DNA of 64,000 bases from Sphingobacterium corticibacterium (GCF_004208525.1 NZ_SGIT01000001.1:992001-1056000), one strand, 5' to 3'; counted from the stretch's first letter, positions 34,760-44,683 are shown. A program made the numbers and translations. Notes: generated from the letters alone by a model not told the origin.

Positions 34760-36862
34760 CTATTTACTTCCTTCCATCTCTTGTATAAAGTTTACTCCAT
34801 AATGATCTACAATACGATTATAAGCTTCTGCGGCCGCGCCATTTCCCCAATCGTATATGGTAAATTCACCTATCCCCAACCCTTTGGCATTCGTTTCTCC
34901 CCCATGCCCGTAATTTTCCATCATAAAGCCATAATCTTCTTTCCGGAAAAAAGGCCATGCGCTTTCCCACTGTTCCTTTGTATCTGGATTTTCCGGACAA
35001 TACATCATCACAAATGACGCCCGCAATGCAGATAAGCCTCTTTCGGTATATTCCTCTTGTTTAAGTTCTTTTCCATATTGGAGAATAAGCTCTGCAAACA
35101 AACTTTGCCGGGCGTCGTTCCATTCACCATCGGCATTCATAACGCCGAATCCACCTAACGCCTTGATAGGGATAAAATGAGGTTGCCATGTGGCTTGTGT
35201 CATTAATAATTCATCCAAGGTACGCTGCCCCACATCCAGATACTTTCTATCTTTCGTGGCATGATAACATGCTAGTAGAGCCTCTGCAGTCCAAAACATA
35301 GAAAAATTGTTCTGCTTGTACATATTGTTGCGGGTTACTTTTTTCCCTACCCAATCTTCAGCACCGACACGTGAACAGGACCAGTAGGTTTCAAAGTCCT
35401 CCCAACGTCCGCCAGGAATAATTTCTTTCATCACGGCATCCATTGCTTTTAAAGCTGCTGCCTTGTATATTTCGTTATCGGTGATTTGGTACAACGCCAA
35501 TAGAAAGGTGACAGACATAGCGCTTTCCGGCGAATCATTCAGATGAGTCATGGGTTGCAACGTTTCCAGATCGAGCCAGCCGGGAAAGAATCCGTTGTCA
35601 AACTGTACGCGAAGTAACGATTGTGCATAATCCTCAGCAAATTCCAGCAAACGAACATCCTGCTCCAGTTCTTCATACCAGCGGAGCATCAGCAAGGCTG
35701 TCCAGCTCATATCCAACAGATGAAAAGGTGACTGACGCGCATCCCAAGTGTAGGGGTTTCGATTGGAATTGCCCCAATAACGGGTTTCCCATCCCTTGCT
35801 TCGCAGATATTTGCTCCCATCGATTTCCACCGTTTCCATTTCTGTTCCAATCAGGCCATAAAAAAAACCGTTCTTTTTGGGATAGGATAGCGCCAGCTCT
35901 TTGGTAAGATTAGCCTTGTCTAACAATGTTTGATCGCCTGTCCTTCTCGCATAGCGATAAAGCCCGCTGGCTGACCGTAGGGAACTGAACCAGACTTGAT
36001 TCCACACCGAGCGAAATTCCCGCTCATTAACTTTCCCGGGGTAATTCGGACTTTGGGTAACATTCACGATGAAAGTAGGTGCACCGACCTTTTTCCCCTC
36101 TATTTCAAATTCTTGCCACACTTGCTTTTCCCAAGATCGGAAAGCCCAATCGTAGCTGTGTTTTACATATGCTTCCATATTTCCGGAAGTCGGCTCTCCT
36201 TTCGCGAATCGTTTAGCCCCCCAACGCTCCCAGAAGAAAGACAGCGCTCTACGAAAGGGATTATCCTGCACGTCTTTATCATCAAAAGCAAGGATATAAA
36301 ACCCAAAAGTAAACTTCCCGGGAACAAACTTATTTCCTTCCCGCTTTTTAAATAATACATGTTCAGCTACCTCCGCCTGTGAACGGCCTAAGGTTATGCA
36401 GTTTTTCGGGGCATCCATATCCATATACCAATCGGAAGCCAATGAACTATTCAAAAGATCTATATCGGGTATAACAGTAAGTTGTCTCTGTTGATCGGTT
36501 AAGATCAGCGCAGGTGCACGGAACACATGTTGTGCAATGATATGGTCGTCTGAGGGTGCCAGATGAGGTGCCCAATGGAAATCGGGGTGAAAAGCCGGTA
36601 TAATATTCACCTGCCAGTCGTCAACAGCCAACGTATCGTGTACGTTCATAGATATATGCACTTTAGTAATGCCCGGGCTTATTTCCTGATAGCTTATTTT
36701 TGGGGATTTCCCGGCTATTCTATCTACTTTTATTTCTTTAATAAATAATTTCAGCTTTCCTTGCGCATCTCCGGTTGCAGCATGGCCGTTATACATGAAG
36801 ATTACCAAAGCAGACAAGCAGCAAAACAACGATGCACCTCTGATTCTTACATTTCTAGTCAT
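34760..36862 (-). CDS. Uncharacterised secreted protein, possible (alpha/alpha) barrel glycosidase
   Basis: About 700 residues. The open frame reaches 36994, but the ATG at 36862 gives a typical signal peptide (MTRNVRIRGASLFCCLS to HAA) and starts 20 bases after the SusD stop. I do not recognise a CAZy family. Residues from about 30 to 200 are beta-rich. From about 290 on there are repeated helix pairs with aromatic-acidic motifs (DMSWTALLMLRWYEEL, NGFFPGWLDLE, NDSPESAMSVTFLLALY, NNMYKQNNFSMFWTAEALLACYH), like the six- or seven-hairpin barrels of GH76, GH88, GH105 and GH127-type enzymes. Its place in the SusCD operon makes a hydrolase or lyase likely. The substrate would be the glycan of this PUL. 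Confidence 0.75.
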   Translation of the reverse strand: MTRNVRIRGASLFCCLSALVIFMYNGHAATGDAQGKLKLFIKEIKVDRIAGKSPKISYQEISPGITKVHISMNVHDTLAVDDWQVNIIPAFHPDFHWAPHLAPSDDHIIAQHVFRAPALILTDQQRQLTVIPDIDLLNSSLASDWYMDMDAPKNCITLGRSQAEVAEHVLFKKREGNKFVPGKFTFGFYILAFDDKDVQDNPFRRALSFFWERWGAKRFAKGEPTSGNMEAYVKHSYDWAFRSWEKQVWQEFEIEGKKVGAPTFIVNVTQSPNYPGKVNEREFRSVWNQVWFSSLRSASGLYRYARRTGDQTLLDKANLTKELALSYPKKNGFFYGLIGTEMETVEIDGSKYLRSKGWETRYWGNSNRNPYTWDARQSPFHLLDMSWTALLMLRWYEELEQDVRLLEFAEDYAQSLLRVQFDNGFFPGWLDLETLQPMTHLNDSPESAMSVTFLLALYQITDNEIYKAAALKAMDAVMKEIIPGGRWEDFETYWSCSRVGAEDWVGKKVTRNNMYKQNNFSMFWTAEALLACYHATKDRKYLDVGQRTLDELLMTQATWQPHFIPIKALGGFGVMNADGEWNDARQSLFAELILQYGKELKQEEYTERGLSALRASFVMMYCPENPDTKEQWESAWPFFRKEDYGFMMENYGHGGETNAKGLGIGEFTIYDWGNGAAAEAYNRIVDHYGVNFIQEMEGSK

Positions 36863-36882
36863 ATCTCTCTCGATAAGTGCTA

Positions 36883-38643
36883 TTAATAATACCCTTCGTT
36901 CTGCGTATAGGCGCCTTTTGCCCAATTGATTTGCGGTTGAGGTATAGGAAAATACTCGTCGCGTCCAGCGGTAAAATGTGCTGCCTCCATCCAATTAAAT
37001 CTGTTTTTTTCTATGGAAAAATAGCTATCCATCGTTTCTTCCAAAATTCCCCAACGTTGAAGATCAAAGAAACGTCGGCCTTCTCCTGCCATTTCAAGGC
37101 GATTTTCCCATTGTAATGCTTTCCAGGCAAACGCTTTGTCCCAAGTACAGTTCACGCCGGGCTGGTACGTTTCAATTTTATAATTTAAAATCGGAGATCC
37201 GTCAGTTTTCACCAACCGATCAGTGCTATTCGCTGCCCGCTCCCGGATTTTGTTGATCAACGGGAGCGATTCGTTCCAACGATCTAACTGAATAAGCACT
37301 TCTGCTTTCCAGAGTAAAACTTCATCATACCTAATCATTCGCTTATTCATGGAGTTGAATTGCCACCCATCGTACAACAGGCAATCACAATCCGGCTCCG
37401 GTAATTCCTTAATGGATTTTAGATAACCATATTCGGCACCATTTCGAATGCCTCTTGTTTCGAATATTAAATTAGGATTGTATTTCCAAGGCTGACCAGG
37501 TGCAGCTATCGTGTGGTTGAAACGGGGATCGAATGTATGCTCCCCAAAAAACACCGCATCCCCGTCTGCATAACTGCCATTGTTATATGTATCAAACAAG
37601 GGTAAACCATCGGCTCCTGTTTTAAATGCATTTGCCATAGAATAGCTGATCTGGTGAAAGCCGCAACACTGGAAACCTCCCCATTGAAACGGGTGATTCA
37701 GTCCTTCTCCTCTATTTATCTTTCCCCCGGTGGAAGAGCCATCATCAATAGAATACTGTATTTCCCAGATGGATTCCTTTGTATTGTTGTCAAAAGCGAC
37801 ATCAAAATTTTCTGCAAAATCAGTTTGTAGATCAACCTTTGCGCCCTCTTGATCGGTTAACTTATTTAAGTAAAACAAAGCTTCTTCCAGTCTTTCTTTA
37901 CTAATATTGATGACAGCATGTTTATCATTCTGTTCGTAGGCCATAAACATAAGTGTTCTTGCCACCATAGCTGTTGCCGCATTCTTATCTACCCTCCCTT
38001 TTTCGGATTGCGTGGCCGGTAATAGGTTTTCAGCATCTTTGAAATCATTCAGTATTCTTTCCCATAAATATTGGTCATTCGGTTGATCCGGTTCCCTATT
38101 CGGAACAGCTTCAAAATCCGCTGTTGTGCCGACTACGTTTTCGTCAATATAAGGTATGTATTTCCAGAATTGCTTGAGCCGGAATAGGGTAAACGTCCGT
38201 ATAAACTTCACTTCTCCCAGCCGGGCATTTTTGTTCGGAAACTCTTCTTCTGATATATTCTGTAACTTTTGTATTGCCGTGTTACATCGTTGGATAATCT
38301 GATACGATACATACCAAGGATAGTCAAGTGGCCATCCATTTGGGTTTACTCCCACAAAAGTTTCCATAAAATGCCAGCCGTCACCGTCCCACGTACCGCC
38401 GCCGCCTTTATAGGAATCATCGGCTCGCATGGAACCCGACCACCAAGGAGAGAAAGGAGAATCAAAAGATGGGATATCGGTCATCCTTGCATACGCAGCT
38501 GTCACCAATCCCTCCATGTCTTCCGGATTAACGAGAAAAGACTCGTCCAAAACCTGTTTGGGGGCAATATTCAACGCATCGGAACAGCTTGTCGCCAACA
38601 AGGAGAGAACCGCAAAAGCTATATTTTTTATATTTGTTTTCAT
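36883..38643 (-). CDS. SusD-family nutrient-binding lipoprotein (pair 2)
   Basis: An outer-membrane SusD/RagB protein of 586 residues. The leader ends LATSCSDALNIAPKQ. The family pattern is present throughout (RLGEVKFIRTFTLFRLKQFWKYIPYID; C-terminal ENRLEMAGEGRRFFDLQRWG and YFPIPQPQI). A CDCLL motif and FQCCGFH give unusually many cysteines, which may form disulfides at the binding face. It starts 11 bases after the SusC stop. Confidence 0.93.
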   Translation of the reverse strand: MKTNIKNIAFAVLSLLATSCSDALNIAPKQVLDESFLVNPEDMEGLVTAAYARMTDIPSFDSPFSPWWSGSMRADDSYKGGGGTWDGDGWHFMETFVGVNPNGWPLDYPWYVSYQIIQRCNTAIQKLQNISEEEFPNKNARLGEVKFIRTFTLFRLKQFWKYIPYIDENVVGTTADFEAVPNREPDQPNDQYLWERILNDFKDAENLLPATQSEKGRVDKNAATAMVARTLMFMAYEQNDKHAVINISKERLEEALFYLNKLTDQEGAKVDLQTDFAENFDVAFDNNTKESIWEIQYSIDDGSSTGGKINRGEGLNHPFQWGGFQCCGFHQISYSMANAFKTGADGLPLFDTYNNGSYADGDAVFFGEHTFDPRFNHTIAAPGQPWKYNPNLIFETRGIRNGAEYGYLKSIKELPEPDCDCLLYDGWQFNSMNKRMIRYDEVLLWKAEVLIQLDRWNESLPLINKIRERAANSTDRLVKTDGSPILNYKIETYQPGVNCTWDKAFAWKALQWENRLEMAGEGRRFFDLQRWGILEETMDSYFSIEKNRFNWMEAAHFTAGRDEYFPIPQPQINWAKGAYTQNEGYY

Positions 38644-38654
38644 AATGAGAAGGC

Positions 38655-41600
38655 TTAAAAAGTTACATTAACGCCAAAAGTTAAAAACATAGGAGTGAGA
38701 TATCCATATTCCGACATCTCGGGATCAAAGCTGGTATACCTATCTTTTCCCCAGTTTTTCTTGAACGTTAAGAGATTACGTCCTGAAACGTAAAATCTTA
38801 AATTGTTCATGGCAGCCCTGTTTGCCATAACTTTTGGAAGGGAATATCCTAATTCTATATTCCTTAATTTTAAATAGGATCCATTCTCTACGGTATAGCT
38901 GGAAAAACGCTGTTCCGCATTCAATGTAGAATTAGAAATTGCGGGAATATCAGCATCCGTACGGTCAAAATACCAACCATCCAATATCCGGGTTGCATGG
39001 TTTTTATGTGCAGGCACATTGATATTCCACAAATCAGATTCGTATTTCCAGATATTATTCACTTTATTGCCAAAAACACCTTGGAAGAATATATTCAAAT
39101 CAAAATTCCGATAATTGAAATCGAACGTTATCCCACCGAAGAATTTAGGGTCCTTGACGCCAATGTACGTCCGATCAGAAAATTCCTCTATTTTTCCGTT
39201 GCCGTCCAGATCTTTATAACGAATCCGGCCAATAGCTTTACCAGGCTGCTCTGCATGGTTGTCGACTTCTTCCTGTGTTTTAAAAATGCCGTCGGCTACC
39301 ATCCCATACCAAATATTCGGTGTTCTTCCCAAAACCAGATCGTCCACGCCATTTCCGGGATATTTGTTGATTACATTTTCGGGAAGACTGATGATTTTGG
39401 TCTTGTATGTCCCTACATTTGCGGAAATTGTATACCGGAATGCATTTTGAGGGTTATTCTGATAACTGATATCCACTTCTATCCCGTGGTTGTTCATACT
39501 GGCGCCATTGATCCAGGGTTCGCCCCCTTCACCCATAGCAGCAATATAGGGTGTTTGCACTAAGATATCTTTTGTTTTCTTAGAATAGTAGCCAAAAGAA
39601 CCATTAACTCGACTCTCAAATAAGCTAAAGTCTAACGCAACATCTGTTTGTGTCGTGGTTTCCCACTTCAAATCTGGATTTCCCAACCACGTTCTTCTAT
39701 AACCGGAATACAGTGGACCTGTTTCGTTTCCCGCAATTGGATAAGAGGTACCTAGATAATCGGTCGTAAAAGGTGTCGAGGTATACCCTCTCGGAAGCCC
39801 CTGAACACTTCCGTTAGCACCCCATCCACCCCGTAATTTAAGATCTGATATAAACACAATATGTTGCATAAATGGTTCACTACTGATTCTCCAGCCAGCG
39901 GAGAATGCAGGAAACATCGCGAATCGATTGTTTTCGCCAAATAGAGAAGATCCGTCTCGACGTAACGTTGCCGAAAAAAGGTATTTTTCGTTGTAAACAT
40001 AATTTGCTTTACCAAAATAAGAAAGGTACACATATTCGTCGGCTGAGCTTCCTAGTGAATACTTTGTACCGTTGGTGACACCTATATGTGCAAAATCACG
40101 ATCTTCTAAATAAACACCTTCTCTCCGCGCGGTGAATCCTTCTTGAACGAATCGGGTATATTCCGTACCCAATACAGCGTCCAAACTGTGCTTTTCTTTT
40201 TGAAGGTTGTAAGACAATGTATTCGTCCACACGTAACTTAACGGATGAGACTGTGCATTTCCTACATAATTTTCTCCGTCACTATTACGTCCGCCCTCTT
40301 CCGACCATCTTTTTTCCAATGTCCGGCTATAGGCGTTTCCATAATCAATCCCAAATTGCGAACGTGCCGAAATTCCTTTCCAGATATCAAGATCAACAAA
40401 AATGTTTCCGAGAATCTTGACGTAATTACTGACATTGTCTTTATTGTCCGTCAATACACGCACCGGATTGGTGAAATCATCAAATCCAGCCGCTCCTGCC
40501 CACCCGCCATGTATATCATACACCGGAACCGCAGGAGGGTTAATCAATGCCCAGCGCATTTCGTTTGCATTTCGATATTTCAGATAGGAAACAGCGAAGT
40601 TTTCTCCTATTTTCAACCGATTATTGATGAGGTTAAAATCGTTATTTACCCGTAGGGAATATTGCTTGAAAAATGTGTGTATCTGCGTACCTTGGTTATC
40701 AAAATACCCTAAAGAGAACATACTTCTTGATCGCTCCGTTCCGCTTGAAATCGCTACTTGATGATTTGTCATCATCGCCGGACGAAGTATTTCGCCTAGC
40801 CAGTCGGTATCGGCACCTTTGACAGTCTGGTCGACGTTAAGCCATTCTGCCGGTTTTACACCATCAAGTATCGCTCGCCCATCGGCATCTCTATGCCATG
40901 TGAAATCATAGGTAGAGGGTAAGCTCATCGGCGTACCATACACCGCTTCATCGTATGCATAAGCACGAAAGGTGGCTATCCCATATTGCGCCGCGTTCAT
41001 CAATTTCGGCCTTTGCACAATACTGCTCAATGCAACACTTCCATTATATTCTACTTTTGTCTGACCAACCCGTCCTTTCTTCGTTTGGATTAAGATAACA
41101 CCGCCTGAGGCTCTTGCTCCATAAATACTGGCTGAAGCTGCATCTTTCAATACCTGAATAGACTCGATATCGGATGCGTTTATATCCCGAAGATTCAAAT
41201 TTTCTGTCGGCATACCATCCAAAACAATTAAAGGTTTAACGGCACCGGATAACGAAGAAAGACCCCGGATCTGCACCGTTACATCTTCCGCCGGATTTCC
41301 ACCATTTGTCGTAATGTGTACACCCGATAATTTTCCTTGTAGAGATTTCATAGCATTTGCGGATGGATTTCTAGCTATATCACTTGCATCGGCGATTGCA
41401 ACAGAGCCCGTCAAGTCAGCTTTTCGCTGTGTCATGTAGCCAACATACACTTCAGATATTAACGTAGCATCATCTTCCAAAGTAACGTCAATGGTTCTAT
41501 TATCGCCTACCAAACGCTCTTGTGATTTTTTTCCGGTGTACGAGAAAACAAGCATATTCTGCTTTGCACTAACTCGTATTTCGTATTTCCCGTTGGCATC

Positions 41601-41801
41601 GGTAACGGTTGTTCCAGGTTCTCCTTTAATCCGCACGCTCACACCGGCAAGAGGTATATTCGTATTGCTCTCCCGGACTTCTCCTCGAACTACTATTCCT
41701 TGCGATTGTAGTGCTGGATAAGATATAGCACTGACTTGCGTAATAAAAATCCACAATATAGGAGTTAATATCAGATTCTTTAGATTTATAAAATATCTCA
41801 T
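38655..41801 (-). CDS. SusC-family TonB-dependent glycan transporter (pair 2)
   Basis: A 1048-residue outer-membrane channel. The signal peptide is residues 1-25, then comes a carboxypeptidase-like domain (VVRGEVRESNTNIPLAGVSV, about 35-115), the TonB box region ISEVYVGYMTQRK, the plug (IRGLSSLSGAVKPLIVLDGMPTENLN, SASIYGARASGGVILIQTKKG) and the barrel, which ends YGYLTPMFLTFGVNVTF. There is no STN domain. A LacI-type palindrome begins 50 bases before its start codon, so this unit (SusC, SusD and the 700-residue protein) is probably repressed by the LacI regulator at 43052. Confidence 0.94.
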   Translation of the reverse strand: MRYFINLKNLILTPILWIFITQVSAISYPALQSQGIVVRGEVRESNTNIPLAGVSVRIKGEPGTTVTDANGKYEIRVSAKQNMLVFSYTGKKSQERLVGDNRTIDVTLEDDATLISEVYVGYMTQRKADLTGSVAIADASDIARNPSANAMKSLQGKLSGVHITTNGGNPAEDVTVQIRGLSSLSGAVKPLIVLDGMPTENLNLRDINASDIESIQVLKDAASASIYGARASGGVILIQTKKGRVGQTKVEYNGSVALSSIVQRPKLMNAAQYGIATFRAYAYDEAVYGTPMSLPSTYDFTWHRDADGRAILDGVKPAEWLNVDQTVKGADTDWLGEILRPAMMTNHQVAISSGTERSRSMFSLGYFDNQGTQIHTFFKQYSLRVNNDFNLINNRLKIGENFAVSYLKYRNANEMRWALINPPAVPVYDIHGGWAGAAGFDDFTNPVRVLTDNKDNVSNYVKILGNIFVDLDIWKGISARSQFGIDYGNAYSRTLEKRWSEEGGRNSDGENYVGNAQSHPLSYVWTNTLSYNLQKEKHSLDAVLGTEYTRFVQEGFTARREGVYLEDRDFAHIGVTNGTKYSLGSSADEYVYLSYFGKANYVYNEKYLFSATLRRDGSSLFGENNRFAMFPAFSAGWRISSEPFMQHIVFISDLKLRGGWGANGSVQGLPRGYTSTPFTTDYLGTSYPIAGNETGPLYSGYRRTWLGNPDLKWETTTQTDVALDFSLFESRVNGSFGYYSKKTKDILVQTPYIAAMGEGGEPWINGASMNNHGIEVDISYQNNPQNAFRYTISANVGTYKTKIISLPENVINKYPGNGVDDLVLGRTPNIWYGMVADGIFKTQEEVDNHAEQPGKAIGRIRYKDLDGNGKIEEFSDRTYIGVKDPKFFGGITFDFNYRNFDLNIFFQGVFGNKVNNIWKYESDLWNINVPAHKNHATRILDGWYFDRTDADIPAISNSTLNAEQRFSSYTVENGSYLKLRNIELGYSLPKVMANRAAMNNLRFYVSGRNLLTFKKNWGKDRYTSFDPEMSEYGYLTPMFLTFGVNVTF

Positions 41802-41850
41802 AACATTGACATCAAGATCATTTATAATTGTTTATAATATGGCATACAAC

Positions 41851-41874
41851 TTAATCGTTTAAGCAAACGATAAG
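41851..41874. promoter_or_regulatory. LacI-type operator before SusC pair 2
   Basis: TTAATCGTTTAA at 41851-41862 has the LacI/GalR operator form: outer half-sites TTAA/TTAA around a central CG. It is followed by an inverted, slightly damaged copy (AAACGATAAG, 41865-41874). The same 12 bases recur at 52012 and 52100 before the GH172 gene. The site is 50 bases upstream of the SusC start codon, where it would block transcription. Confidence 0.65.
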
Positions 41875-41997
41875 CAATTTACCTTCGCTTTTTATATAAA
41901 TACGTTTTGAGCGGCGAAATCCTCTGCTCTGATTACTATTTTTTTTCTAATAATAACTTGACAACGTATTTTTTTTACGCCAAAACCAATACGGCCT

Positions 41998-43050
41998 TTA
42001 CTTTTGGTTTTCTTTTATTAATTCCTCTGGCGACCGTGGCGTAATACCAAAAATATACGCATCACCATTTTTAAAAGGTGCATTCATTTCCAGGTTTTCT
42101 ATAGAGATACCGCCCGGGATAGGTGCTTCGCTGGCCCAATAGGTATACCGGCCGGTAATAACGCCGTTCAATCCCTCCTCTGGATTATTTTTCATCCAGT
42201 ATTGCGTCGCGTGTCTCCCGGTATATTTCCAGTGATTGTTTGTTCCCGGAGCATATATAGTTTTACTATAATCTTTCTCATCCGGTGCGGCGATAAAATA
42301 GGCGTTTCCGTTTTTATCCCGTATCATATCCTTTTGCGGAAAATATTCGCGTAAAGTGAAATGAATATCCTTATAATCGGGCCATATTTCCAATGAAGAT
42401 ATGTTCTTATCTTTAAAAAAAAGTGTTCGCAGACGAGCTTTATTTCCCATCGTCGCACTGGCAATAAAATAATCCAATTCAATGGAACCTTCGGATGTAT
42501 AAGTCGCTATTTCAAATTCATAAGGTTTTGATGCAAAGAAACGCATCCGGGCGTATACTTTGGCACCATTATCAAATGGTTCAGAGAAAATATAAACGGT
42601 CAATGTCTCCTCTCCATTTAATTGTTCCACCACTCCTCTTGCCGGATAGTTTCCATTCCGTGGTAAAACAGCCGTCGAGTCATCTGCGCTCCAAAAGCGC
42701 TTGCCGTTTTGTCCTTCATCAAGGCTACTTCTTTCGAGTTCTGAATATCCACGAACGTCACTTCCCTTTGGTATCGGTTCAAAAGCAATAAAATTCATAA
42801 CCTCCGCAAATTCATAGTCTAGATAGGGTGTATATATCCGGATGAGTCCTCTGGGACCAGGCAATGGAGCCAGTCCGACAAGAATACCTTGGGCATGGCC
42901 CCATACAGGCATTGCCGGCTTTCCTTGAACGGGTTGTATCCAAGTATTAACCGTGTCTGGAGAAGCTAGCCCTCTCCATCCCGGTGACGTTCTTTGCCCA
43001 TATAACGAAACTGCTATAAAAAGCAACAAAAAGATTAAGGATTGTTTCAT
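41998..43050 (-). CDS. Uncharacterised secreted PUL protein, 350 aa
   Basis: A signal peptide covers residues 1-18 (LFIAVSLYG-QR). The remainder is beta-rich, with many aromatic residues (PGWRGLASPDTVNTWIQPV, TPYLDYEFAEVMNFIAFEPIP, YFIASATMGNKARL, NNHWKYTGRHATQYWMKNN, ITGRYTYWASEAP). I cannot assign a family with confidence. The long beta-sheet pattern resembles galactose-mutarotase-like or polysaccharide-lyase-like beta-sandwiches. It starts 1 base after the lacI stop, so it is the last gene of the isomerase/kinase operon. It could be a glycan-processing enzyme or binding protein. Confidence 0.7.
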   Translation of the reverse strand: MKQSLIFLLLFIAVSLYGQRTSPGWRGLASPDTVNTWIQPVQGKPAMPVWGHAQGILVGLAPLPGPRGLIRIYTPYLDYEFAEVMNFIAFEPIPKGSDVRGYSELERSSLDEGQNGKRFWSADDSTAVLPRNGNYPARGVVEQLNGEETLTVYIFSEPFDNGAKVYARMRFFASKPYEFEIATYTSEGSIELDYFIASATMGNKARLRTLFFKDKNISSLEIWPDYKDIHFTLREYFPQKDMIRDKNGNAYFIAAPDEKDYSKTIYAPGTNNHWKYTGRHATQYWMKNNPEEGLNGVITGRYTYWASEAPIPGGISIENLEMNAPFKNGDAYIFGITPRSPEELIKENQK

Positions 43051-43051
43051 C

Positions 43052-44077
43052 TTATTTTTTTATTTTTTCACACGATTTTCTAGCTATAATTTCTGCATCC
43101 AGCATTACCTGCTGTTCACCTGGTTTTTTTGCATGTAATTGTTCAAGCAATACGCGTACAGCTTCTTTTCCAATCTCTCCCAAAGGCTGTCTGACATAAC
43201 TTATCGGACAATAAAACAGATCATACGATTCACTTTGGTCAAAGCAAAAGACCGCGATGTCTTCTGGAATGGCAAAATCCAGCTCATTGATAATCTTCAA
43301 CCCCATAATAGAGAGAGTATTCGTTGAAAACAAAATGGCTTCCACACCTCTATCGGGATGCAGGAGGTCTATAAAACGCTTTCGGAAATCCGTCGGACTG
43401 TTATATTCCACTTCAAATACTAAGTTTTCATCATCATTTATGCCTTGGTCTCGCAATGCTTGGACGTATCCATGATAACGATCTTCTGTATGCTGTAATT
43501 TATTTTTATAACATACATAGGCTATTTTATGATGCCCTTGTTGCAGCAGTTGCTGTGTTGCCTGATAGGTAGCCTTAAAATTATCGACTACGATATAGCT
43601 TGTTTCCAAATCCTTAAAATAGCGATCGATCAGTACAAACGGAATATGAGCCGCTTTTAGATTTTCTAATTGAGAAGCGGTTCCTTCTGCAGGCGCAATG
43701 ATAAAACCATCAATTTGCCTGTTAATGAACGTATCGATTAATCTTTGAGATTTTTCCAAATTTTCATCAGAGCTTCCAAAAAGAACGGTATAGCCACGTT
43801 TTTTGGCTTCATCTTCAATAGCCCGGGCGAGATTCCCAAAAAAAGGGTTAGAAATATCGGCGACCAACAATCCGATGGTTTGCGATTTACCACTTTTCAG
43901 ACTTTTTGCGATCTGATTGGGTTGATAATTCATTTTCTTTGCCATCTCGCGTATACGCAGTGCAGTGTCTTTGCCCACCCTAGCTTCCTCTTCCTTACCA
44001 TTCAAAACGTAAGATACCAACGCAGTTGAAACACCTGCTGCTTCAGCTATATCTTTCAGTGAAACCTTTTTATTCAT
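43052..44077 (-). CDS. LacI-family transcriptional regulator
   Basis: A 341-residue repressor. The helix-turn-helix is at residues 5-25 (SLKDIAEAAGVSTALVSYV), followed by the hinge helix PNQIAKSLKSG, which reads the central CG of the operator. The periplasmic-binding-protein-like effector domain contains IGLLVADISNPFFGNLARAIE and DGFIIAPAEGT. The effector is likely a pentose or a phosphorylated pathway intermediate. It sits inside the catabolic operon, after the sigma-factor gene. Candidate targets are the three TTAATCGTTTAA palindromes in this locus. Confidence 0.92.
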   Translation of the reverse strand: MNKKVSLKDIAEAAGVSTALVSYVLNGKEEEARVGKDTALRIREMAKKMNYQPNQIAKSLKSGKSQTIGLLVADISNPFFGNLARAIEDEAKKRGYTVLFGSSDENLEKSQRLIDTFINRQIDGFIIAPAEGTASQLENLKAAHIPFVLIDRYFKDLETSYIVVDNFKATYQATQQLLQQGHHKIAYVCYKNKLQHTEDRYHGYVQALRDQGINDDENLVFEVEYNSPTDFRKRFIDLLHPDRGVEAILFSTNTLSIMGLKIINELDFAIPEDIAVFCFDQSESYDLFYCPISYVRQPLGEIGKEAVRVLLEQLHAKKPGEQQVMLDAEIIARKSCEKIKK

Positions 44078-44116
44078 ATCATTTACTTTTACGTATAATG
44101 TGATTTCCGTTGTATT

Positions 44117-44659
44117 CTAATTCCAATGCATTTTAATGAATTGCGTTGCTTTGACAATGTGATCACTTATCGTTGATGTGGAAATACACAAGATTTCACT
44201 TACCTCCTCGTAACTTTTCCTTTCCAATTTACACATTTCAAAAACCTGCTTTCTTTTTGGAGGTAATCTATTGATAATTTGTTCTAATTTAGAAAACTTG
44301 TCTTCACGGAATATACATTCCTCATCGATTTGTTCTACCGAACTTACAAAATCTGCGTATAACAACGCAAAGCCCTGTTCTTTTTTTTGCCTTCTGTAAT
44401 GATCCATTATCAGGTTCTGCCCTATTCGGAACATATAAGATTTTAAAGATTCTTCCGTCCTGATAATATGTCGTAGTTGCCAGGTTTTCAAGAAAACGTC
44501 CTGCAAAATATCTTCTGCAATCTCCTGAAAATCCAGTAGAAATAGAAATTTCTTGTACAGAGCTCCCTGATAGCTCGTATATAAAGCATTAAATGTATCG
44601 TGATTCAGTGTATCAACCCTCTCATTGTACTGCATTTTCCTTGCTGATATTGCTTCCAT
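44117..44659 (-). CDS. ECF-type RNA polymerase sigma factor
   Basis: A 180-residue sigma-70 family protein of the extracytoplasmic-function type. Region 2 is visible in FLFLLDFQEIAEDILQDVFLKTW and YMFRIGQNLIMDHYRRQ. Region 4 is LPPKRKQVFEMCKLERKSYEEVSEIL, followed by a helix-turn-helix, CISTSTISDHIVKA. PUL sigma factors usually have a FecR-type anti-sigma gene beside them and a SusC with an STN domain. Neither exists here, so its control is unclear. It lies 24 bases after the ribulokinase stop and 39 before lacI, in the same operon. Confidence 0.92.
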   Translation of the reverse strand: MEAISARKMQYNERVDTLNHDTFNALYTSYQGALYKKFLFLLDFQEIAEDILQDVFLKTWQLRHIIRTEESLKSYMFRIGQNLIMDHYRRQKKEQGFALLYADFVSSVEQIDEECIFREDKFSKLEQIINRLPPKRKQVFEMCKLERKSYEEVSEILCISTSTISDHIVKATQFIKMHWN

Positions 44660-44683
44660 AATTTAAAACATTTAATGTAGTCG

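Noticed and set aside
36863..36994. Longer start for the 700-residue PUL protein
   Set aside because: The extension runs into the SusD gene and buries the signal peptide. The ATG at 36862 fits both the gap and the leader.
38997..39563. 188-codon plus-strand frame inside SusC pair 2
   Set aside because: Antisense shadow with no recognisable protein features. The minus-strand barrel domain is the real gene.
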